From Salaquimonas sp041736675 (GTDB lineage: Bacteria > Pseudomonadota > Alphaproteobacteria > Rhizobiales > Rhizobiaceae), in the NCBI GenBank assembly GCA_041736675.1, contig JBGSTD010000046.1:1-64000 (forward strand): DNA of 64,000 nt. Direction: 5' to 3'. This document shows positions 16,463-25,166 of the stretch, piece after piece. The notes under the pieces were generated by a model that was given only the letters and a program-made list of their open reading frames with translations, was not told the origin of the DNA and searched no databases. Position 1 is the first letter of the stretch. Each line of letters opens with the position of its first letter. The translations under genes and the position numbers were made by a program.

Positions 16463-17893
16463 ATGACAAATTGGCTTCCCATAATAAAAAAGAGCAAGGC
16501 GCCGCTCTATATTGAAATCGCCGATGCTATTGAGCAGGATATCGAGAATGGGGTTCTCGTTGAGGGTTCGAGGCTGCCACCCGTGCGCAATGTGGCATTC
16601 GATATCAATGTGACTGTGGGTACCGTCAGCCGTGCCTACAAGCTCGCATGCGAACGCGGACTTGTGTCCGGTGAAGTCGGTCGCGGCACTTACGTCCTTC
16701 AAAGGGGCACACACGAGACAGCCGGTGTCGATCCGGCGCTGTCCGGCCATTCGCTTTTTACGCTTTCAGGTCATTTTGACGAAGCTGATGAAAAAACCAA
16801 ATATCATTTTGGCTATTCCTCAGCGGTCGATGTCGGTCAATCTGCAATCATCGCAGAAGCCGCGGGTCGTATCGCCAACGGGCACCCGTCAAAGATCATG
16901 GACTACATCCGCCACGTGCCCGATGAATGGCGCGAGGCGGGCGCTCAATGGCTTGCCACACCTGGCTGGAAACCAAAAGCGGAAGATGTGATCGCCACCA
17001 ACGGTGCACATGCTGCGGTGATAGCCATTATCAGCGCCTTGACTGCTCCAGGAGACAAGATTGCTTTTGAGGCCCTCACCTATTGTTCAATTGCCCGAAG
17101 TGCGACATTGCTTGGTCGGCGTGTTGTTCAGGTCGAATTTGACAAATCCGGTATTATTCCGGAATCCTTCGAGCGAATTTGCGCCCAGCAGCATCCAAAA
17201 ATCCTCTATCTGATGCCTTCGGTGCAAAACCCTACCCTATCCTGCCTGCCGGAAGAAAGGCGCAGACAGATTGCTGAAATCGCTCATCGTTACAGTGTCT
17301 GGATTATCGACGATGCGATTTATGCGCCTCTTGTGGACGACGCGACCATCCCGTTTTCAGCAATTGCCCCTGAACTTGCTTTTCGCGTTGGCGGGTTTTC
17401 AAAATCGGTTTCCGCCGGCATACGCTCTGGTTGGTGTGCCTGCCCTCCACGCTACGCTGAGCGCATTGCCAATGCCCACAAAATGGTTACCGGCGGCGCC
17501 TCGTACTGGCTGGTCGAACTTGCATCGACGCTGGTACTGAGTGGCGCGGCAGAAGCGATCCGACAGAAAATCAGGATTGAAAATGAAGCGCGCACTGCGG
17601 TCGTGCGCGAGGTTATGAACAATCACAAGATGAAGTGGCACAAAAACTGTCCCTATATCTGGATTAAACTGCCTGATCCGTGGACATCTGGCACTTTCAA
17701 ATCAGCGCTTCTGGAGAACAACATCGTCATCTCCAATGAGGACGAATTCAAGCCGTCACGAACCGATAAGGTCTTTCATGGCGCTCGGATTGCTTTCACC
17801 TCGGTTGCTACCGCGTCTGAACTGGTGGCACCGTTCAAAATAATCAGAAATTTGCTGGATAGCGGCATATCAGGCTATGACAATCACAATTAA
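16463..17893 (+). CDS. MocR/PdxR-type GntR regulator with aminotransferase domain
   Basis: 476 residues. A GntR winged helix occupies about residues 8-80 (GSRLPPVRNVAFDINVTVGTVSRAYKLA), followed by a fold-type I aminotransferase domain with a PLP-lysine motif (GGFSKSVSAGIRSGW) and the upstream IIDDAIYAPL Asp. In this family the aminotransferase fold senses PLP or an amino compound rather than acting as an enzyme. It is divergent from the DUF1127 gene. Targets cannot be named; no PLP-synthesis genes are adjacent. Confidence 0.9.
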   Translation: MTNWLPIIKKSKAPLYIEIADAIEQDIENGVLVEGSRLPPVRNVAFDINVTVGTVSRAYKLACERGLVSGEVGRGTYVLQRGTHETAGVDPALSGHSLFTLSGHFDEADEKTKYHFGYSSAVDVGQSAIIAEAAGRIANGHPSKIMDYIRHVPDEWREAGAQWLATPGWKPKAEDVIATNGAHAAVIAIISALTAPGDKIAFEALTYCSIARSATLLGRRVVQVEFDKSGIIPESFERICAQQHPKILYLMPSVQNPTLSCLPEERRRQIAEIAHRYSVWIIDDAIYAPLVDDATIPFSAIAPELAFRVGGFSKSVSAGIRSGWCACPPRYAERIANAHKMVTGGASYWLVELASTLVLSGAAEAIRQKIRIENEARTAVVREVMNNHKMKWHKNCPYIWIKLPDPWTSGTFKSALLENNIVISNEDEFKPSRTDKVFHGARIAFTSVATASELVAPFKIIRNLLDSGISGYDNHN

Positions 17894-18036
17894 GCATACA
17901 CTTTTGAACAGATGGCTATCCACTGTGCGGAAACGCCATTTTCCGAAATAAGCGCTGAATAAGCCAACTTTACAGTACAAAATCAGGGCATGATAGCCTA
18001 TGACTATCATAACAATTTACGCAAGCTGGCGATACC

Positions 18037-20265
18037 ATGACCATCAAAAACTCCCTCCCGATCACTGACGAACTCATCGCTGCTCACGGCCTCAAGCCTG
18101 ATGAATATCAACGCATCCTTGACCTGATAGGCCGCGAGCCCAGTTTCACTGAACTTGGCATTTTTTCCGCCATGTGGAACGAGCACTGCTCCTATAAATC
18201 CTCGAAAAAATGGTTGAAAACACTGCCGACAACCGGAGCCCGGGTCATACAAGGCCCCGGCGAGAATGCAGGCGTTGTAGATATTGGAGATGGTGATTGT
18301 GTGGTTTTCAAGATGGAAAGCCACAACCATCCATCATACATCGAACCTTATCAGGGCGCGGCAACTGGCGTTGGTGGTATTTTGCGCGATGTTTTCACAA
18401 TGGGCGCGAGACCTATTGCAGCCATGAATGCCCTTCGTTTTGGCAGCCCTGACCATCCAAAGACCCGCCATCTCGTCGCCGGTGTGGTGGCTGGAGTGGG
18501 CGGATATGGAAATTCATTCGGCGTTCCAACCGTTGGCGGCGAAGTAAACTTCCATCCCCGGTATAACGGCAATATTTTGGTCAACGCATTTGCCGCAGGC
18601 ATTGCAAAGACTGATGCGATTTTCCTTTCACAGGCAAAAGGTGTTGGCCTGCCTGTTGTCTATCTAGGTGCCAAGACCGGTCGTGACGGTGTTGGCGGAG
18701 CAACAATGGCCTCAGCCGAGTTTGACGACAGCATTGATGAAAAGCGCCCGACAGTTCAGGTGGGGGATCCTTTCACAGAAAAATGCCTGCTTGAAGCCTG
18801 CCTCGAACTCATGGCATCAGGGGCGGTTATCGCCATCCAGGACATGGGCGCAGCTGGCTTGACCTGTTCAGCTGTTGAAATGGGTGCCAAGGGCGATCTA
18901 GGCGTCGAACTCAATCTCGACCTCGTTCCCTGCCGTGAAGAACGCATGACTGCCTATGAAATGATGCTTTCTGAAAGTCAGGAGCGCATGTTGATGGTAT
19001 TGCGCCCTGAGCAGGAAGACGAAGCAAAGGCGATCTTTGTCAAATGGGGCCTTGATTTTGCAATCGTCGGAAAAACAACAGACGATCTGCGTTTCCGAGT
19101 CTTGCACCAGGGCGAGGAAGTCGCCAATTTGCCGATCAAGGAACTGGGCGATGAAGCGCCTGAATATGACCGTCCCTGGATTGAGCCTGGCAAACGCTCA
19201 CCCCTGACACCAGGTCAGGTGCCAGCACCGACAGATTATAACGCCGCGCTGCTGCAAATGCTCGGATCACCTGATCTTTGCTCGCGCCGCTGGGTATGGG
19301 AACAGTATGACACTTATATTCAAGGCAATTCGCTACAGCGTCCGGGCGGCGATGCCGGAGTTGTTCGCATTGAAAATTCACAAAAGGCTTTGGCGTTCAC
19401 CTCCGATGTGACACCGCGCTACTGCGAGGCAGGCCCACAGGAAGGCGGTAAACAGGCTGTCGCTGAATGCTACCGCAATTTGACCGCTGTAGGTGCAGAA
19501 CCGATAGCGGCGACGGACAATCTCAACTTCGGCAATCCTGAAAAGCCCGAAATCATGGGCCAGATGGTTTTTGCTATCAAAGGTATCGGCGAAGCGTGTA
19601 TTGCACTTGATATGCCAATCGTCTCGGGAAATGTGTCACTTTACAACGAAACCCATGGGCAGGCGATCTTGCCAACCCCGACAATCGCAGCGGTGGGGCT
19701 GATCCCTGACCATTCTAAAACCACAACGATTGGCGGAGCAAATGTCGGTGATATCGTCTTTCTGATTGGCACAGAGGCACAACATCTTGGACAATCGATC
19801 TATCTGCGCGAATGCCTTGGCCGCGAAGACGGCCCACCTCCAGCAGTTGATCTGCAAATGGAAAAAGCCCGCGGCGACTATGTGCGCGCCTCAATCCGCT
19901 CGGATTATCTGACCTCTTGCCATGATGTGGCTGATGGTGGCCTTGCCATCGCGCTGGCCGATATGGCAATCGCCTCAGGAAAAGGCATGAAGATTTCCCT
20001 TTCCAGCTCAACGCCCCATGCGGCACTGTTTGGCGAGGATCAGGCGAGATATGTCTGCACGGTAGCGCCTGAAAACGCCAACCTGTTCGGCGCTAATGCT
20101 GAAGGCTCAGGCGTATCGTGTTTTCAGATCGGTGAAGTAACGGGAAACAACCTGATTATCGGTGATCTGGTTTCAATTCCTGTTGAGCAATTGCAAAGTA
20201 CCCATGAATCATGGTTTCCTGACTACATGGATGACGGCGCCACCTTGGCAACAGCCGCCGAGTAA
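18037..20265 (+). CDS. purL: Phosphoribosylformylglycinamidine synthase subunit PurL
   Basis: 742 residues, the small-PurL form that works with PurS and PurQ. It contains FSAMWNEHCSYKSSKKWL with the catalytic His, VVFKMESHNHPSYIEPYQGA, the GDPFTEK nucleotide-binding region and DMGAAGLTCSA. It makes FGAM from FGAR with ATP and ammonia. It is separated from purQ by the lipoprotein, DUF1127 and MocR genes. bolA begins 17 bases after its stop, suggesting one transcript purL-bolA-small ORF-grxD. Confidence 0.97.
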   Translation: MTIKNSLPITDELIAAHGLKPDEYQRILDLIGREPSFTELGIFSAMWNEHCSYKSSKKWLKTLPTTGARVIQGPGENAGVVDIGDGDCVVFKMESHNHPSYIEPYQGAATGVGGILRDVFTMGARPIAAMNALRFGSPDHPKTRHLVAGVVAGVGGYGNSFGVPTVGGEVNFHPRYNGNILVNAFAAGIAKTDAIFLSQAKGVGLPVVYLGAKTGRDGVGGATMASAEFDDSIDEKRPTVQVGDPFTEKCLLEACLELMASGAVIAIQDMGAAGLTCSAVEMGAKGDLGVELNLDLVPCREERMTAYEMMLSESQERMLMVLRPEQEDEAKAIFVKWGLDFAIVGKTTDDLRFRVLHQGEEVANLPIKELGDEAPEYDRPWIEPGKRSPLTPGQVPAPTDYNAALLQMLGSPDLCSRRWVWEQYDTYIQGNSLQRPGGDAGVVRIENSQKALAFTSDVTPRYCEAGPQEGGKQAVAECYRNLTAVGAEPIAATDNLNFGNPEKPEIMGQMVFAIKGIGEACIALDMPIVSGNVSLYNETHGQAILPTPTIAAVGLIPDHSKTTTIGGANVGDIVFLIGTEAQHLGQSIYLRECLGREDGPPPAVDLQMEKARGDYVRASIRSDYLTSCHDVADGGLAIALADMAIASGKGMKISLSSSTPHAALFGEDQARYVCTVAPENANLFGANAEGSGVSCFQIGEVTGNNLIIGDLVSIPVEQLQSTHESWFPDYMDDGATLATAAE

Positions 20266-20282
20266 CAACGAGGAAAATCACG

Positions 20283-20516
20283 ATGCCAATGACCGCTTCA
20301 GATATCGAAAAGATGATAAAGGCTGCCATTCCCGATGCAAAAATCAAGATCAATGATCTTGCCGGAGATGGCGACCACTACGCCGCAGAAGTTGTATCAG
20401 AAAGCTTTCGCGGGCTTTCCCGTGTAAAACAACACCAATTGGTCTATGATGCCTTGAAAGGCAATATGGGCGGCGTGTTGCACGCTTTGGCCCTGCAGAC
20501 CAGTGCACCTGAATAA
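20283..20516 (+). CDS. bolA: BolA family protein
   Basis: 77 residues with the BolA fold: MTASDIEKMIKAAIPDAKIK, central acidic DLAGDGDHY, SESFRGLSRVKQHQLVYDAL with the conserved His, and HALALQT. BolA proteins bind monothiol glutaredoxins through a shared Fe-S cluster, and grxD follows 260 bases downstream. It lies 17 bases after purL with an SD (GAGGAAAATC). It is closer to the YrbA/IbaG-like short form than to E. coli BolA proper. Confidence 0.92.
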   Translation: MPMTASDIEKMIKAAIPDAKIKINDLAGDGDHYAAEVVSESFRGLSRVKQHQLVYDALKGNMGGVLHALALQTSAPE

Positions 20517-20532
20517 GCCTGGAGCAACCCCT

Positions 20533-20682
20533 TTGGACAAAAAGAAAACCAGTGCCCAAAAATCCGGCCTAGACAAGGTCCCGCCTTTTGTTACACGCCC
20601 CCTGTGGAATGACCGCTTCTTTTGGATCGGTCTTGCGACAGCATTGTTCTGGGTTCTGGTTATCCGGTATTTCTTCTTCTGA
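20533..20682 (+). CDS. Small membrane protein between bolA and grxD
   Basis: A 49-codon ORF from TTG with a correctly spaced GGAG (20520-20523), 16 bases after bolA. The N-terminal half is basic and polar (LDKKKTSAQKSGLDKVPPF) and the C-terminal half is one hydrophobic helix (WIGLATALFWVLVIRYFFF). Such a mini-protein in this position would be co-expressed with BolA and glutaredoxin. Family and function are unknown. The match of SD, spacing and membrane helix supports a real gene. Confidence 0.6.
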   Translation: MDKKKTSAQKSGLDKVPPFVTRPLWNDRFFWIGLATALFWVLVIRYFFF

Positions 20683-20779
20683 CGAAAACAATGTCGCACG
20701 CACGACTTGATTCATTACCCCTTGTAGCCGATATATGAAGCCAAAGCCCCAATGTCGGCTATTGCAAAGGAACAAACAG

Positions 20780-21121
20780 ATGACCGCAATAAACGAATTC
20801 ATAGATAATGAAGTGAAAAACAACGATGTTGTTGTTTTCATGAAAGGCACACCCGACTTTCCGCAATGCGGTTTTTCAGGCCAGGTGGTACAAATCCTGA
20901 ATTATCTTGGCCTTGAGTACAAAGGTATCAATGTCCTCGCCGACGATGACCTGCGTCAGGGCATCAAGGATTATTCAAACTGGCCAACCGTTCCCCAGGT
21001 TTATGTAAAAGGCGAATTCGTTGGCGGATGCGATATCGTCCGCGAAATGTTTCAGCAGGGCGAACTACAGACGCATTTGGTGGAAAAGGGCATAGCTGTT
21101 AACGGAAAAGCAATCGCCTGA
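20780..21121 (+). CDS. grxD: Monothiol glutaredoxin, Grx4 type
   Basis: 113 residues from MTAINEFIDNEVKNN. The CGFS active site is in DFPQCGFSGQVV, the WPTVPQVYVKGEFVGGCDI segment binds glutathione, and the length is normal for class II monothiol glutaredoxins. These proteins hold a glutathione-bridged 2Fe-2S cluster, transfer clusters and partner with BolA. A strong terminator follows about 55 bases after the stop. Confidence 0.95.
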   Translation: MTAINEFIDNEVKNNDVVVFMKGTPDFPQCGFSGQVVQILNYLGLEYKGINVLADDDLRQGIKDYSNWPTVPQVYVKGEFVGGCDIVREMFQQGELQTHLVEKGIAVNGKAIA

Positions 21122-21176
21122 TCTTTTTTACTGCAAGTAACTTCGCATAAAAGCGTTGAATATCAAACACTAGTCA

Positions 21177-21208
21177 GAAAAGGCTTCCGATGCGGAAGCC
21201 TTTTTTTC
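21177..21208 (+). terminator. Rho-independent terminator after grxD
   Basis: Perfect stem AAAGGCTTCCG / CGGAAGCCTTT with a 3-base loop region and a following T-run. It ends the purL-bolA-grxD transcript. Confidence 0.92.
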
Positions 21209-21324
21209 TTTGTTTTTCAGTTAAAACTGATAAATAATATGCCTGTCGCAATTTTTTGGCCCCATTGTGGTGCTATGTATTTTTACGAGTGGCGCAGCGA
21301 TAACGAGAACATGCAAAATAGCAA

Positions 21325-21356
21325 ATGGTAACCAATTTGAGAAACTTGGTTACCAT
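21325..21356. promoter_or_regulatory. 11-bp perfect inverted repeat upstream of lipoprotein gene
   Basis: ATGGTAACCAA at 21325-21335 and TTGGTTACCAT at 21346-21356 are perfect inverted complements around a 10-base loop. The element ends 17-23 bases before the possible starts of the next gene. With no T-run it is unlikely to be a terminator. It looks like an operator for a dimeric regulator or a 5'-UTR hairpin covering the region before the SD. Confidence 0.6.
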
Positions 21357-21379
21357 ACTTTTATAGAAGTGAATTGTTC

Positions 21380-22474
21380 GTGGAACTTTTTGCCCAAGCA
21401 AAACTACTAAAGCGATGGCCATACCATTGGGCAATGATGCTTGCCTGTACTTTTGTAGTAACGTCGTGCGTTGGAGGGCCATCTGAGTATTTCAGAACAG
21501 TCACCCAGGAAACCAGCCTTCAAAGTGTTCCACTTCAAACAGAAATGGAACCGAACTCCCTGATCGCAGTGCCTGTCGAGGCAGCCGAGCTTGCAGCCCC
21601 TACCCAATCGCCGCAACAACCTCCCGTGTCAGACGCACCTGCTTCGGAGGCGACCGCCTCAGAGGCAATCAAGCAACAATCGAGTGAGGCTTTGCCGGTC
21701 ATTGCCAGCAATGACAATCAGCTGCCAGCCGAACTCAATCCGGAACCCGCAGCTTTGTCTTCTGCCTATGCGCCGACTGAAAGCCAAAATATTGAGAATC
21801 AGATCATTGCCGGCCTCGCGCCATCGAATGCGGACGGAGGACTGCCTGAGGGCGGATTTGCAATAGGTGTACATACTCCCATCTTGGTTGACCCAGTTGA
21901 AGAGGCTGCAGAAAGCCGCATACCGCAAATCTATTCGCAGATAAAACATGGCCAGTGTTCCGGCGGCAAAGGTCCATCACCAAAATCAATTGGAGCGACC
22001 AGAATAAATCCCGGCGATCCCTATTACATCGAAATCCGCATGCGGAACACGCCACTGCTGCCCGTTGGGCATACCTATGTTGCATATGGAAAATTGCGGG
22101 GCGATGGTGAAATTCTCGACGAGCAACTCATTATGCTTGCCCCTTTTGGCGGATACGCCGGAGCTGCACTTGCTTCCGGCATTCCTATTCCTGGAGTTTT
22201 GACTCCCCACCCCGATGACTGCCGCATTCGCCCTGAAACTGCTTACCGGGTTTCCCTGAGCGCTCAGCGTTATGAACAATTGCTGGCCGAAATCAGACAA
22301 GCAAAAATCGACAAGCCTGCCTACCTGCTGTTCGCCTATAACTGCAATCACTTTGCTTCAAGGATTGCCCAAAGTGTAGGCATACGTCCCCCACGCAATA
22401 TCTACGTTCCGGCCGTCGAGTACCTTTATGCGATGATTGAGGAAAACGAGGGTCGCAAGATCGCCCGAAGATAG
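21380..22474 (+). CDS. Putative lipoprotein with LRAT/NlpC-like (papain-fold) C-terminal domain
   Basis: 364 residues from GTG at 21380; a TTG at 21374 would add two. The signal has a lipobox (VVTSC, Cys near residue 30). A Pro/Ala/Glu/Ser-rich spacer of about 110 residues follows, then a globular domain from about residue 175. That domain has GHTYVAYG (His near 231) and YNCNHFASRIA (Cys near 322), recalling the His...NCxHF arrangement of LRAT-like and other papain-fold hydrolases or acyltransferases. I do not recognise the exact family; the enzymatic reading rests on these two motifs only. It is a single-gene unit behind an inverted-repeat element. Confidence 0.65.
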   Translation: MELFAQAKLLKRWPYHWAMMLACTFVVTSCVGGPSEYFRTVTQETSLQSVPLQTEMEPNSLIAVPVEAAELAAPTQSPQQPPVSDAPASEATASEAIKQQSSEALPVIASNDNQLPAELNPEPAALSSAYAPTESQNIENQIIAGLAPSNADGGLPEGGFAIGVHTPILVDPVEEAAESRIPQIYSQIKHGQCSGGKGPSPKSIGATRINPGDPYYIEIRMRNTPLLPVGHTYVAYGKLRGDGEILDEQLIMLAPFGGYAGAALASGIPIPGVLTPHPDDCRIRPETAYRVSLSAQRYEQLLAEIRQAKIDKPAYLLFAYNCNHFASRIAQSVGIRPPRNIYVPAVEYLYAMIEENEGRKIARR

Positions 22475-22495
22475 TGCGTTCAAGACCTGTTGCTA

Positions 22496-23287
22496 TCAGT
22501 CAAATCGCCAAATGTCCGACGTGAATATTTCGTATTGGGTGGAGCGGTGCAAGAGCGTCGACTTAGGTGCATCACCACCTGCCCCATATGCTACAAACAA
22601 CGGCAGGAAATGTTCGTTGGAAGGGTGGTTTTCATGCGCATACGGCGCATTGGTTTCCCACTCCAGCAATGCCGCTTTGTCGTTTGAAACCAGGCGGTGA
22701 TCTACCCAGTTCACAAAATCTTCAACTTTGGCCTTCATCTGCATATCCACCTTCTGGTAGCGCATCGCATTGAAAACCGAAAACAGGTTGTGGGTGATGT
22801 GGCCTGATCCAACGACAAGCACGTTATTGTTGCGTAGCCCGGCCAAAGCCTGGCCGACAGCGTAATGATGCGCAGCATCATCATTTGGTTGCACTGAAAC
22901 CTGGACGACCGGAATATCCGCTTCGGGAAATGCCAGCATCAAGGGTGTCCAGACGCCATGATCATAAGGTCGTCTTGCATTGCCTTTCGCCTTTAGACCT
23001 GCATCTGCAAAGCGATCAATGATTATCTGCGCCAATTGCGGATTACCCGGAGCCGTGTATTTCATCTCATAAAGACGCGGATCAAACCCGCCAAAATCAT
23101 GCATCGTTTCAGGGTGCGGATCACTGACTACTTCAATCACGTTGGTCTCAAAATGGGCAGATGCAACAATGATCGCATCAGGTCTTTCCAATTGACGCGC
23201 GAGTTCCATCACAGCAAAACTGGCTGGCGACTGGTCGATAACAATGCTGGGCGCACCATGTGAAATGAATATGGATGGTTGTTTCAT
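22496..23287 (-). CDS. DODA-type extradiol dioxygenase (LigB family)
   Basis: 263 residues, normal for the short class III extradiol dioxygenases such as YgiD. The N-terminus IFISHGAPSIVI gives the first iron-ligand His, ASAHFETN the second, and DHGVWTPLMLAFPEADIPVVQVS the following conserved block; VVGSGHITHNLF carries the catalytic His region. The family opens catechol-type rings such as L-DOPA and caffeate with non-haem iron. It is a single gene, and the substrate is unknown. Confidence 0.88.
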   Translation of the reverse strand: MKQPSIFISHGAPSIVIDQSPASFAVMELARQLERPDAIIVASAHFETNVIEVVSDPHPETMHDFGGFDPRLYEMKYTAPGNPQLAQIIIDRFADAGLKAKGNARRPYDHGVWTPLMLAFPEADIPVVQVSVQPNDDAAHHYAVGQALAGLRNNNVLVVGSGHITHNLFSVFNAMRYQKVDMQMKAKVEDFVNWVDHRLVSNDKAALLEWETNAPYAHENHPSNEHFLPLFVAYGAGGDAPKSTLLHRSTQYEIFTSDIWRFD

Positions 23288-23402
23288 GGCAATATCCTTT
23301 GACTGCCAGCATATAAACCCTTCGCACCCTCAAAAAAATAGAGATCTGCTGAACACTGCGTCAAGCAATTTCCTGCTGCATCAGTTTTGAGTAAATGGCT
23401 GC

Positions 23403-24695
23403 TCAGAGAGTTTTGAGAAAAGCTACAAGCTGTGCTTTTTCTCTTTCGCTGAGTTCGATCATGGGCGCTTCGTTGTGGCTGCCATGGCGATTGGCTGAAC
23501 CATCCATCTCTGGCATTTCCGCAAAAGGGTCATTTCTTGCAACATAGTGCTCAACAACCGCTTCCAGCGTTTTGATTTGACCCGCATGCATATAGGGAGG
23601 ACGAAGCGAAACACCACGCAGGGATGGCGTCTTGAACGACCCTTGAAACACAACTTCATCTTCCGACATAAACTTCAACTCGCGGCACTCATCAGGTTTT
23701 GCATCGCTAAAAGGTCCAAGGCACGAAAACTCGTCTTCCTTGATCAGCTTGACAACTTCTGCACGGCCCATGTCGGGTTTATCGGGGTTCGCAATCACAA
23801 CACCGGTATTGTGAAAAAAATGATCTGTATAAAGCGGGCCGCTATGGCAGTTGTCGCATTTCGCCTTTCCGGTAAAAAGCCTGAAACCTGCCAATTCATC
23901 GGGCGTAAACTTGTCTTCCGGTTTTGGTGTCGCACCTTTCAGACTTGCCTCAAAAAAACGGTCCGCCCTGTTTTCTTCCGGCAGCAAAGTCCGCTGATAT
24001 GCGGCGAGCACCTTTCCCACATTGGCAAATACAAGGCTGATTTCCTGCTTGGTATTTTCAGGGGTGGCTTCCCATCCGGCTTTTTCCTGCCCTTCAACGA
24101 GGGGAGAAACACGATATGGCCAAAGGGTAACATCAGGCGCGGTGCCAAACAGGCTTTCATATTCCCGCCGGTATCTGGCCAGCACTTCACGCGCAACCAT
24201 GTCCCTGGTCATGCCGTGCTCCGCAGGCGTTTCCAGCGGTCCCAGCGCCTGGCTCCATTGGCTGTCTTTGCGTCCATCCCAAAAAAACCAGTTGCCCCAT
24301 TGAATACCGCGAAGGGGCATCGTTCGCCGCCGCACCTGTTCAATACCAAACCCGACGGGAATCCCGTCCTGAAAACCCTTGTTCGGCAAATGACATAATG
24401 AGCAGGAAACCGCCGAATTGGAGCTCAGCTCTGGATCAAAAAACAGTTTTTCACCCAGTTGTGCCGCCTGTGAATTGTCCGCAATTCGGTTTGAAGAATC
24501 TGTAGGTAGCGGCGGCAGGGATGAGAGCGCAAACTCCTTTACCCGTTTCAGATCATAGGGCGAAAGCCCCTGCTCCTTGAAATAGACAACCCCACCAGCA
24601 ACCGCAACAACTGCAAAGGCAGCCACAAATGCCATCGCCCCCCGGCGCTTTGGACCGCTTTTTTCTACTGTATCGGTATTTTTCGTGTCGCTCAT
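23403..24695 (-). CDS. Di-haem cytochrome-c peroxidase / MauG-like protein, membrane-anchored
   Basis: 430 residues. One N-terminal membrane anchor (AFVAAFAVVAVAGGVVYF) is followed by two c-type haem sites, CSLCH (about residue 97) and CDNCH (about residue 270), with GSFKTPSLRGVSLRPPYMHAGQ as the conserved C-terminal haem region. Members either reduce hydrogen peroxide in the periplasm or oxidise partner proteins as MauG does. It overlaps the upstream YtkA-like gene by ATGA (24692-24695), so the two are coupled. Haem attachment needs the Ccm system, not seen here. Confidence 0.88.
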   Translation of the reverse strand: MSDTKNTDTVEKSGPKRRGAMAFVAAFAVVAVAGGVVYFKEQGLSPYDLKRVKEFALSSLPPLPTDSSNRIADNSQAAQLGEKLFFDPELSSNSAVSCSLCHLPNKGFQDGIPVGFGIEQVRRRTMPLRGIQWGNWFFWDGRKDSQWSQALGPLETPAEHGMTRDMVAREVLARYRREYESLFGTAPDVTLWPYRVSPLVEGQEKAGWEATPENTKQEISLVFANVGKVLAAYQRTLLPEENRADRFFEASLKGATPKPEDKFTPDELAGFRLFTGKAKCDNCHSGPLYTDHFFHNTGVVIANPDKPDMGRAEVVKLIKEDEFSCLGPFSDAKPDECRELKFMSEDEVVFQGSFKTPSLRGVSLRPPYMHAGQIKTLEAVVEHYVARNDPFAEMPEMDGSANRHGSHNEAPMIELSEREKAQLVAFLKTL

Positions 24696-25126
24696 TCCAG
24701 AACCAGATTGAACGTTGCGCTGTCATTGCCTTTTGGGCCATCAATCACGAGTTTGAACTCCCACCATCCACCCATCGAAAACTTGACCCCATCAACACGA
24801 TATACGCCCGGCTGGATTTCGCCCTCTGTCTGCGGCACGCTCGGCAATCCGTGGCCATGCTGCGGCATGGATCCATCCACTGCTACCGTGGCGCCACTGA
24901 CAAGATTACCATCTGCATCTTTCACGGTCACAAGAAATGTCTGGATGGGTCCTACCTGCGCGGCCCCTGCTTCCGGCAGAAAACTTACGGTATAAAGGTT
25001 GTTGACCGAAGGATGCTCCGCACGCAAATCAAGATCTTCAGGCGGCGGCTGGAGCATTTTGAATGCCATAAAACCTGCAATGGCAAGAACCACCACCAAA
25101 CCTGCTACAAGTACCTTTTTCATCAT
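24692..25126 (-). CDS. FixH/YtkA-like periplasmic protein
   Basis: 144 residues. An N-terminal hydrophobic helix is followed by a beta-sandwich resembling the YtkA family: FLVTVKDADGNLVSGATVAVDG, then a possible metal-binding MPQHGHGLPSVPQ and a final GGWWEFKLVIDG. It is translated together with the MauG-like peroxidase (ATGA overlap). The pairing suggests a shared periplasmic redox or copper-handling role, but no experiment for this pair is known to me. Confidence 0.78.
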   Translation of the reverse strand: MMKKVLVAGLVVVLAIAGFMAFKMLQPPPEDLDLRAEHPSVNNLYTVSFLPEAGAAQVGPIQTFLVTVKDADGNLVSGATVAVDGSMPQHGHGLPSVPQTEGEIQPGVYRVDGVKFSMGGWWEFKLVIDGPKGNDSATFNLVLE

Positions 25127-25166
25127 TCATTTCCCGCTTAAATATATATAATTCTGCATATCTACA

